A stretch of 64,000 nucleotides of DNA from JBKCUI01 sp052161625. GTDB taxonomy: Bacteria > Planctomycetota > Planctomycetia > Pirellulales > Pirellulaceae. The stretch's first letter is position 1. Every line of letters starts with the position of its first letter. The notes under the pieces are model-generated. The model was not told where the DNA came from. It did not search any database and saw nothing but the letters and a program-made list of their open reading frames with translations. Below, in pieces: positions 53,297 to 63,900 of the stretch. Location of the stretch: the NCBI GenBank assembly GCA_052161625.1, contig CP197412.1; one strand, written 5' to 3'. Position numbers and translations under genes: made by a program.

Positions 53297-54003
53297 GCAT
53301 CGTCGAACGGCTCGTCCTCGACCGTTCTAGTGCTATAGACCACCGCTCTATCAACCAATCCACTTCTCCCCAAGCTCTCTAGCCAGTCGCCCGGGGGAAA
53401 GACTCTTAAATGGCGCGATGCGTCAGGCGATGCTGATCTGTTGAGGACAACAGATCGACAATGGACAACAGATCGACATCGTCGAACGGCTCGTCCTCGA
53501 CCGTTCCAGCGCTATAGACCACCGCTCTATCAACCAATCCACTTCTCCCCCAAGCTCTCTGGCCAATCGTCCCGGGGGGAAAGATTCTTAACTGGCTCGG
53601 TGCGTCAGGCGATGCTGATCTGTTGAGGACAACAGATCGACAATGGACAACAGATCGACAATGTCGAACGGCTCGTCCTCGACCGTTCCATCGCTATAGA
53701 CCACCGCTCTATCAACCAATCCACTTCTCCCCAAGCTCTCTAGCCAGTCGCCCGGGGGAAAGACTCTTAAATGGCGCGATGCGTCAGGCGATGCTGATCT
53801 GTTGAGGACAACAGATCGACAATGGACAACAGATCGACAATGTCGAACGGCTCGTCCTCGACCGTTCCAGCGCTATAGACCACCGCTCTATCAACCAATC
53901 CACTTCTCCCCCAAGCTCTCTAGCCAATCGTCCAGGGGGGAAAGATTCTTAACTGGCTCGGTGGGTCAGGCGATGCTGATCTGTTGAGGACAACAGATCG
54001 ACA
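53297..54003. repeat. Tandem array of four ~180-bp units in alternating A/B order
   Basis: The word gtcgaacggctcg starts at 53302, 53481, 53663 and 53842, with periods of 179, 182 and 179. A perfect hairpin (9-bp arms gatctgttg and caacagatc, loop agga) recurs at 53435-53456, 53617-53638, 53796-53817 and 53978-53999. Units 1 and 3 share the ending atggcgcgatgcg while 2 and 4 share actggctcggtg, so a ~361-bp A-B dimer was duplicated. A dispersed copy lies inverted at 8947-9058. The array lies upstream of the DUF2156 gene; its open frames are artefacts. Confidence 0.95.
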
Positions 54004-54015
54004 CCTTCCAGTTCA

Positions 54016-54228
54016 CTACATCGGAACGAAGGGCGGAATCTCTCCGTCGTACTTGATGTCGTAATCGAACGTGATGCCACCTTCGACCACGTTCAAATTG
54101 AACTCGGGATTGCTCGCTGCATCCTCGTTGAATTTCTTGGGCAAATAGTTTTTCATCGACTCGCCCCGATAGATCGATAGCTGAACAACACAGGGACCTA
54201 AGTCCAAAAGCGAATTGTACCTCCGCAT
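54016..54228 (-). pseudogene. Possible remnant of a DUF1559-associated lipoprotein gene
   Basis: A 70-codon frame starts directly at the stop of the PEP-CTERM gene. Its last ~45 residues (NYLPKKFNEDAA, VVEGGITFDYDIKY) resemble the C-terminus of the small lipoprotein at 24050-24508 (VPEKYNKKS, VQFDFDLQ) with the same ordering. There is no signal peptide or N-terminal beta-domain. It may be a truncated 3' fragment left by rearrangement near the tandem array, or a short real gene starting at 54156 or 54228. I favour a remnant. Confidence 0.45.
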
Positions 54229-54936
54229 CTAGTCACGGATGGGTGTCGATTCCTTCCCGGTAGGTTTACTTCCTCTTCCAAATCTATGTCTGAAAAGGGC
54301 GAGGGAGGGCAGGCTTAATGCAAGGAGGACCATGGATGATGGTTCAGGTACAGTGGTGATCGATCCAAATTGAGCGTTTTGGAATTGTATATCGGGCACC
54401 TCAATTCCATCGGTGAATAGGTTCGCAAATGGAATTTCGGAGGGACGAAGCGTGAGTGTCGATACTTGGTTCGGTAGGTTATTGTTTCGGAAAGTAAGCG
54501 TTACAATCTCAACTTCATATATGCTCCTAAAGTTACGCATGTAGGGGACAGCTTCGATACCTTGATCGATGTCGACGGCTTGCGCATCGAGTTGCAGATG
54601 CGATTGAGACTCGTTGTTTACAATAGTTGTGAACGGTAAACTGAACAGCGAGGTGTTTAGAGAGGAGGAAACGAACGACGCACCGCCAGAAACCCCAGTC
54701 GACACCGAATAGTCGAGCTCAAATCCAGCAGCGAACAGTCCTTTTAGGCCACCAGATGCCAAGCGTGGAGTACCTGTCCCATCGACAATCTCACGAAATA
54801 TTACTTTGACCGCTTGTTCACCACTTGTCTCTACATCGTACGCATCTCGATCGAAACCAATCTCATATATTATCCCTGCATAAGCGGAGGGGGTAATCCA
54901 GCAAAGAATAAGTGAAAGTATTACTGAGTTTCGCAT
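54229..54936 (-). CDS. PEP-CTERM exported protein
   Basis: The 235-residue product has a signal peptide ending PSAYA, a beta-rich body (GFELDYSVSTG, VTLTFRNNNL) resembling cohesin/pilus-like exported domains, and a C-terminal PEP-CTERM signal: VPEPSSMVLLALSLPSLAL followed by basic FRHRFGRG. PEP-CTERM proteins are processed by exosortase and often surface-associated. It starts 33 nt after the stop of the giant protein gene on the same strand, so co-transcription is likely. No exosortase gene is in the window. Confidence 0.85.
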   Translation of the reverse strand: MRNSVILSLILCWITPSAYAGIIYEIGFDRDAYDVETSGEQAVKVIFREIVDGTGTPRLASGGLKGLFAAGFELDYSVSTGVSGGASFVSSSLNTSLFSLPFTTIVNNESQSHLQLDAQAVDIDQGIEAVPYMRNFRSIYEVEIVTLTFRNNNLPNQVSTLTLRPSEIPFANLFTDGIEVPDIQFQNAQFGSITTVPEPSSMVLLALSLPSLALFRHRFGRGSKPTGKESTPIRD

Positions 54937-54969
54937 GCTAGTTTTCAGTCCAGGTACTGTAAATTGATT

Positions 54970-57900
54970 TTAGAATTGCAATGGTTTGTTTAGATTGTTT
55001 CGGAATCGCAATGAGTCTACTGCGTCGATAAAATTGTTGAAGTTATAATCGAATAGGGCTCCTTCCAGATTTGTTACAGGTTTATTGAGTGTGTTTCTAA
55101 ATCGCAGAGAATCCACCGCATCTACAACACGATTTCCGTTCGAGTCGCCGTATAAAGCGAAGAAGGCATCCGTCTCGTCATCGCCAAAGAGATAGACGTC
55201 GCCTAGTATCCCGTCACTATTCACGTCAAGTTGGTGTCCGGACCGCGTAATTTTGCTTCCATCAATCGTCAATTGATAGTATCCATCAAGCAGAGCTCCT
55301 ATCGAGTTACGAGTAAACGACCCAGCGAATGTAAGAGTCACAATTGTTTGGTTACCGACCTGTTCCAAAGTTGGTGAATTGAGCGTCACCGCTCCCCCTC
55401 CAGCACCTCGCCGAACCAAGGTGAAAGCGCCTTCTGCGATATCGATATTGCTGTCAAAAGCAAGCTGAACCTTGTTTACCATCGAACGCTGTACAGTCCC
55501 GTCACCCACGATCGGAGTACCGACCATCTCAGGTACATCCAAAACGGTGACTGTGAACGCTGTTTCCACGAACAAGCATCCCTGGTCGATGGATCGGATT
55601 CGGACGCTGTAAGTGGATTTGGTTTCGAAATCAGAACGAATACCTATTTTGAGTTGGTTTCCTTCCACTAAGAAGGAGGCGTTGTCGGTATCTCCGGCGC
55701 CAGCCACAAGCTGGTAAGTGAATGTATTCCCGGCATCGCGATCCGTCGTACTGAACGTTCCTACAACACTTCCCACCGATAAACTCTCTGCGACGGAGTT
55801 ACTCGAAAGAGCAATCGTAGTCGGAGCCGAGTTGTTGGTTTCAATCCGGATTTGCTCTGCAGTGAAATCCGCATCGAGACTATTCGTTGTTAGCTGGGTT
55901 GCTGAACTAGCTCTGCGGACGACCAAAGTTCCTGGATTCCTAAATTCGATCGGTGCAAACTGCCCAGAAGGGCTCACCATACGCATACGACCAGATTCAC
56001 TTGGATTGGCATCTTCCAATATCGCGCTGGTGACCCAGGACGGGAGGTCGATGGTCAGCAGGGTAGTATCCGACACCAGTAAATTTACTTCCTCAACTCC
56101 AGTTGTCGTGACTTGCGTCCGATTCGCTATCTCTTCCGGCACGAGTCCTACCAAGATACTATCCAAGCCAATGACAGAAACTTCGATCGTCTGGAAGGTA
56201 CCAGCTAATGCGGAAAATCCATCGACAACTCCCGAACTGTTTCCGGCATGGAAGGCAACGGTATCGCCCCGATAGGTGTTCTCAGAGAAATCAAGAGCCA
56301 AAAGGTCTGCTTTATCAGCGACACCGTTGATTATGGAGCTCAAGGGTTCCGCAAAATCACCGTTGAAGACCTCGACGCCGTTGGAGACCAACGAAGCGTT
56401 AGACCGGCTTTGCAAATACAGTAGATCATTGCTTGTTCCACTGCTATTGGTAGCAAAGCTCGTAGCGTCATCGTTGAGAATAAATCCTGTCCCTTCATCA
56501 ACGCGGATGACTGCTTGGCTAGCGTTGGTTAAGAGTAGGTTGAGCGATTCGTCTGATTCGAACAGCAAATCTCCGTGGATGACCACATCCACATATCGAG
56601 TTGTATTGTCATTTGCTGGCCAACTTAGGGTGCCGGTAGTCGCTGTGTAATCTTGGCCGGCAAGTGCAGAACCATCGACGGTCATGTATTGAACACTAAT
56701 TGGATAATTGTGGTCACCGATGACATCCACGGAGAATCGCATCACGCTAGTACCGCCATTTCCTTCAATAATGGAAAGACTATTGATACCGATGGCGGGT
56801 GGAATGGTGACGGTCGCGTTCACCGCGGCGATTTTGCTTACCAAGGCAGGTCCGCTGTAGTCTGCCGTCAGCGAGGCGAGGGATCGAGTTCCCGCACCAA
56901 GATCGAATAAAGCATCAGAAAATTCGCCTTGTAAGACCATTTTTGCCTTATCCAACGCCAGAACAAAAGCACTACCGTTCGTGAAGCTTTCGAGGTTCAG
57001 CGAATTCATTTCCTGGATAGCGGCAGCAATTCTACCAGCGATCGAACTGATTTGCTCGTCATTCACTCCAGCAATAGCATGCTTGATCACCGTCGCACCG
57101 AGTAGGCTCTCCACCGTGGCGTCACTGGTCAAATCAAGAAGGCTATCAGGAGTGGAAACAAGATCGGCTACCTCGTCATAGATATCTTGCCCAATCGTAT
57201 TCAATTGGCGTCCTGATATACCAGCCAAGTACTGTGATATAGCCAAGACTGCTGAGTGTAGCTCGACGTGTGCTCTGTACGCGCGCGCTGCAATAGGATC
57301 ATTCGCTATCGTTTGATACAGGGAGTTACCGGAAGTAATGTTGTAGTCCTTCACTCCTAACGCGTTGGTCGCGAAGTCGATTGCATCAGAAATACTCAAC
57401 GATTGCGTTCGAATGAGACTTTCCACCAGGGTGGTAATCGGAGTGATATTCAACAAACCGATCGGAGCAGACATCGCGATACGTCGGACCAATCCCGTGG
57501 AAATATCGACACCCCCTTCTTGGACAAAACGGCCTTCTTCGAGATCGATAACACCATTTTCATTCGTATCAAATTCATCTAAGAAAACGGCAAAAGAACC
57601 ATCGATGGCTGTGCTGCTAAACGGCTCGTCCGCATCGAGCACGCCGTTGAAGTTCGCATCGAAGTAGGCTATCGCCCCTTCGATAGGTCCGTTTGTAATT
57701 GCTAAGGCAATCTGCCCGGGCCTGATTTCAGCTATACCGCCATTAATAACCAGGGAAGTCGGATTTCCAAAACTACCTAAATCCAGAATCACTGGAGATG
57801 TACTGATCGCGAGAGTTCCAGTGGATGCAGGGGCAATTGGTGTGTGCGAAATTGTCTTTGGGACACTTGAAGAATTCAGTGCAAGATTCGTTTGTGTGAC

Positions 57901-60900
57901 CGCCTTTTTGTCATCGTCAATAATAAGGAACGACCTGGCAGGTTTTGTACCTGCGGGAAGCTTTGCGGGAGCGGAAACGCTTTGTATGGTTGCTGTAAAC
58001 GCCTCATCACCTTCAAAATTGGAGTCGTGGATGATTTCAACTGTAAAAGTTGCACTTGTAGAGCCTGCTGGAATCCGTAGCTTATCGTTGGTGAGTCCCA
58101 GCACTCTATAGTCGGTATTTCGAACTGCCTTCCCGGAAAAGGAGAGTGTCACATCGATAGCTCGGTCACCTGGCTTGCTGAGATTGACAGGGACACTGAT
58201 CGTACGATTGCGAAGTCCGTTAAGTAAATTGCCGGTACGTGCCTCCGACACTCTCGCAATGGCTTTCTTGTCTCCTGCGGGAAAGTCTACAATCGCGATG
58301 TCGTTGTCGTTGATAGCAATCGTCGCCGATTTGGCACTGGAACTCGTGATCGCAGTGGTCAAGCTCCCGATTGATAATGTTAAAGTAGGTGCAGTCGTAC
58401 TAGCTATACTATTGTTAATCGTTGCGATAGCAATCGAGACAGAAGTTTGCCCCGTAGGAATCGTCACACTGGAACCAGAAGGGGAGACATGGTTTATGTT
58501 CGCTCTGCTCGTTCCGGAAAGTGTGAATGGTATTACTAGTGGGACATTGGTTGCAGCGGATAATCGAAAAGTATAAACGGCATTTGTGCCTTCGACGACG
58601 GAACTATTGGATGCACCTACACTAAGAATGGGATCATTGTCAAGGATCCGGATGCGAGTGGAAGTGTTTGTTCCAGCAGCAACGACGGAAGATGAAGAGA
58701 AGTTGCTTGCTGCGAACGCAATCACAGCTAATTCCGTCGGCTCATTGATCGAGTCCTCTGTGATCGAGAGCGTACGCGATGCAACTAAAGCGCCTGCCGG
58801 GAACTGAAACGGTGCCGACGAGAATGCGTAATCGTTGGAAGACGCATAGCCCACAGTGTTCCCACCCGAAATGGAAATAGGTACGCTTATCGCATCTGGG
58901 AGGGGGCGATCAAGTCTCGCAGTAATGGTAAAGCTTCCAGTCCCTTCAAAACGATCAAATTGCGCTACGTCAAAACTGATCCTCGCCTTGTCGTCGTCGC
59001 CAATGTGGAAGTTGCTCCGAGATACAGAGCCAAGCTTGTATCCGTCACCGGACAGCAGTTGGATGGTAAACTGCTCTCGTGGCTCGACAATGTTATCGTT
59101 GACAATGGTAACAGCTAGCGTGGCTGTGTCGCTATTATTAAAAACGAACTCCGCATTACTGGGTAAGAAGTAGTCTGGATTCGAACCACCCCGATTCGCA
59201 GTGCCAGTAGCAGTAACCGGGACTCGCAGAATTCCACTAGAAGGCTTCGACAAGGTCGCGGTCAACGCGAAAGTTCCGTGGCTCTCCCCTAAAGCGGCGG
59301 TACCGACGGTAACGCCGACAATCGGCGTATCGTCGTCAGTGATTGTCAACGTGAAAGTACGATTGGCGGCGGTTGTTCCCGCAGCCCAAAGGTCTGTGCC
59401 CTCAGCAAAGACCAATACCACCGACTCGTTGGGTTCGACCGATGCGTCTTGTTGCAATGTAATCGGAACGAACACTGTCGTCGCACCGGCAGGAATGGTG
59501 ACGGTGGTAGGGATGTCATTTTGGAAATCGCTGCCCGCAAGTGCACTACCGCCGACAGTCAACCCAATGGTCGTCGGAGCAGAGCTTGGCCGGGATAGTT
59601 GCAAGGTTGTACCGGTTTTTTGGGTTGACTCTTCAACGACGAGCGAAGTCCGGTTGAGAGTCAATGTCGGCTGTGTCTCATTGTCTTGAATGGACAAGGT
59701 GTGGGTACTTGTCGTACCCAAGTAGTATTCCGAAGACTCACCCAACTCCACCGCAACCGTTTCGGTCGTCTCGAACATTGTGTCGTCGACAATATGGACT
59801 CGCATCGTTGCGAGAGTTTGGCCTGCGGGCACAAGTACGGACGCCGTGGGTAGAACAAAGTCCGATCCGGCCGTGGCTGTCGAACCTGTTCCATTCACGC
59901 TGATTGGAATCCACAAATCAACATCCGCTGGCTCGGAAATCGCTATGGTAAGGTCAATTGCACCGACCGCTTCGCTAACGCTGCTCGTGTTAGCTGCAAA
60001 CTGAATCGTCGGTTTCGTTCCGATAACTGCAATCGCCACCCTGGCTTCGTAAGAGGTGAGGGCCCCATCATTTACTGAAAAGTAGAACTCATCATTTCCG
60101 ACGAAACCATTGTGCGGCGTGTACGTTAAATTTGGTACTGTTCCGCTGAGCGTTCCATGATTAGGGGCATCGACAATCGTGTACGAAAGCGGACCAGCCC
60201 CCGAAGCTGCAAGCATGATGAGAGTAGGTTGGTTTCGTAGCGTTGATAAAGTTAGATTCTCCGCAATGGGACGATCTGGGGAATCGGATACGCTGATAAT
60301 GAATTGTGAGGGATGACTGGCCATGAGCAGTCCATCGCTCGCAGCCACTTGGACGACTAGCTCTCGGTCCGCGAGATTCTCGAAATCGAACTCTCGCGCC
60401 GATACCAACTGATTGCCAACAATAGTAAATGAGTTGTTGTCGTTCGGTCCAACTAGCAATAATTGATAGCTAAGCGGGAGCGGGCCATCTTCGTCATTAG
60501 CATTGAACACTCCAATAACCGATCCGGCTGGGAGGTTCTCGCTAATCGTCGAATTGCTGAGCGTCAATCCGGTAGGTGCGTCGTTTCTGTCGGTAACCGT
60601 AATCGACAACTCATGGGTTTGTGAACGCGTGCCATCACTGATGGCAATCTGTACCACATAGACGTTGTTCCCATCTGCATCGATGGGGGCCTCAAAATTG
60701 GGAGCTGTAAAAAACGATAGAGTGCTGCCTGTTGCGATCGCAAATCGAGCGGCATCGGGTCCACCCACGATACTGTACATCAAGTTAGGATTCGGTAGAT
60801 CGGCATCGCCTCCAGTCAAGTTTGTAACAAAGATCGAATTCTCTGGGATGCTGTAAGTAAGTTGGGAAGTCAATTGCGGGTCAAACTCATTGACTGGCGT

Positions 60901-63900
60901 CACATGGACGAGGAACGGACGTGTGATGCTTGACCACGCAGAAATAGCCCTTACACTTACGGTGAAGACATTGTTGGATTCATAGTCAAAGGATCTCGTT
61001 GTTCGCAACTGATTTCCGTCGAGAACAAAGTTCGGATCTGGAATTGTCTCAGAGACGATTTCAAACGTCGTTTCACTCGGATTCGCACCTGTCGCGGTTA
61101 ATGTCCCGACGAGGGAGTTTGCTATTGAATTCTCCAGAATCGTATTGGATGAGAGAACGATATCCGTCGGACCCTCGCTCACATCGGAAACTGTGATGAC
61201 AAACACCTTCTCGAACCACAATCCTCCTTGGTTCGTTGCACGCACTCGTATTGAGTAGGTGCTCTTAATTTCAAAGTCGAAGATCGCTTCCGTTGCGAGT
61301 CTTCCAAATGCATTAATTGAAAAATACGAATTGTCTACGTCGCCCGTACCGTCGACGAGAGAATAAACCATGCCCTCGTCGTCAGCAGGATCACTAAATG
61401 TCCCTACTAGTGAACCTACCTGCTCGTTTTCCGCTATACTTGTATTGGTGATAGAAATATCAGTCGGCTTCGAAGTATCTACATAAACAAATATATCGCT
61501 CGATAGGTTGTAGTCTTGCGAAGTGAAGTTAGTGCTTAAGCTCGAAAAATAGACGGTACGACCGTCGCCGCTGATTATGGGTGAAATGGATCTTCCGTTT
61601 CCACCCAAACTCGCACTTTCAGTTTTGCGATTTGTTCGATCGTATACAAAAACATCTATTTGCGATCCATTCTCGTCGATTTGTCCGTTTACAAGGTTTG
61701 TTGCAGCGCTGACAAACGCGATTCGTTGCCCGTCCAGACTAACTGATGGAGCGCTTGGATTGAAATCCACCGTCGATGAAGAACCATTGCCCGCATTTGT
61801 GGTAGATCCATCAATACCGGTAATTAGCTCGTTCGTACCATTCAGGATATTGTAGGAAAATATGTTTCCAACACCGTAGCTACTAACCTGGCCAGGAACG
61901 ATATTCTGTAGGAAGCTTCGGTAGACTATGTATGTTCCGTCACGGTTTACTACTGGTGAGTCAGATCCCCCAGTGCCTCCGTCAACTGGTGATGTCGATG
62001 TGTGACTGATCAACTTGGTTGTACCAGCAATCCGATCATACAGAAAGACACGGTCAGCGATTGTCGAACTGATTTGTCCGCTTACTAAATTAGTGCTTGT
62101 GCTCGTATAAGCAACATATCGACCATCGCCACTAATACTCGCGTTCATTGAGCTGCGATTGCCGGTTTGTGTTTGCGATCCATCAATACCGCTAACTAAC
62201 TGGATAGAATTCGAGGATATTTCGTAAAGGAAAAGATCTGTGTTAACGGATTGGGAGGCATTGTTATCGACTTGCCCAGGGACGATGGCATTGCTTGCGC
62301 TTGAGAAAACTACAAATTTACCATCAGCGCTCAATCGAGGATTCTCAATCACGATTGATCCGCCTATTTGTTGCGTAACTCCATTGATTCTGTCAAAAAT
62401 AAATGCGCCACTCAGTCCTGAGACAATATTGGTCGCCGAGCTTGTAAATAATACCAAATTCCCGTCAGAACTAAACTGTGCATTTGAGCCGCCTTGGCTC
62501 GCGGGTGTCGTTGTCGATCCTAATGCGCCATTTAGTAGCCTTGATGTCTTAAGGAGTCGGTCATACAGGTAGAGATTTCCAATGCCGTGGAATGTTCCTG
62601 CAACAGAATTATCGCTCTTAAATGCGACGAATCTTCCATCCTCGCTGATGGTGGGGTTGTAGGATTGTCCTGGCATAGTTTGCATTACCGATCCAGGCAT
62701 GTGGCTTAGCAATTCCATAGTACCGGTCAAACGATCGAATACAAAGACATCTGACATTCCATTGCTGTCAGTTTGGCCAGAAATTATATTCGTCGCAGTG
62801 CTTGTAAAGACAAGATATCGTCCGTCTGTACTAACCGAGTTGCTTACGCCCGTCGGTATCGAACTGACACCTCCTGCAGAAAAACTCGGCGTTACGGCTT
62901 TACTGATGATCGTGGGAGAACCATCCGTTACGGCAAACTGATAGACGCTTGCGGCTCCGTCCCGGTCGCGGGTTATTGAGCTGAGGTTGCTTGCTAAGCT
63001 CTGATACAGTACTGTGGATCCATCTGAGCTGATCTGAGGGAGTGTAGAATTACCATCCGAAAGCGAGCTAGTTCCGCCCGCCCCACTGGCAAGCAAATTT
63101 GCTTTGGTTACGCGATCGTATACCGCAATCTTTGCGTTGCTGTTCCCGCCGCCGGGAAATGTTCCAAACGGGTCTGTTCCGCTAGTTTCGTAGGCAACAA
63201 AACGGCCCGACGCATTCACTGAAGGACGAAAGGATAGTCCGTTTCCGGTACTTCTTGTTTGGCCAAGTACACGACTAACAATCTCGACTGCACCAGCGGT
63301 ACGATCAAATAGAAAGACATCCAGAGTTCCATTGTTGTCAACCTGGGTGTTGAACGTAGATCCAAAGACATTTGTTCCGCGCGAAGCGAATACGATTATA
63401 TTACCATCGTAGCTGATGCTGGGCGTTTCCGATGCGTTGTTAGAAGTCTGGGTCAGTGAACCATTAACCCCACTGACCAATCGCTGGGCACCCGCCATTA
63501 CATCATAGACAAATATATCCGCGGTGCTGTTTGTGTCGACTTGGCCCGCGACAAGATTGGTTGCCGCACTACGAAACGCAATAAAACTACCATTTCCACT
63601 TATCGACGGCGAGTCCGACATGCCGTTTCCAGTATTCGTCGGAGAACCTGCGATCCCGCTGACTAGAGATGTTGTCGATGTAATTCCGTCAAATAGAAAG
63701 ACATCTGACGTTCCATTCGTGTCCACTTGTCCTGTCACTAGGTTACTTGCAGAACTGCGATAGGCAATTCGTTTTCCGTCGGCAGTGATGCTATGCGAAT
63801 CTGACGGCGAGTTCGCAGTTATCGTATCCGAGTTCGAACTTCGGCTCACGAGGCGAATGGATCTCGCTATTACGTCGTAAGCGAACAAATCTGCACCGCC

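Noticed and set aside
53441..53987. Three consecutive ~61-codon frames with almost the same product
   Set aside because: They follow the ~180-bp tandem repeat and differ only as the DNA repeats do; no sign of coding selection.
53297..54003. Possible CRISPR array
   Set aside because: Whole units of 179-182 bp repeat with no unique spacers, and no cas gene is nearby. The same applies to 41585-42774.
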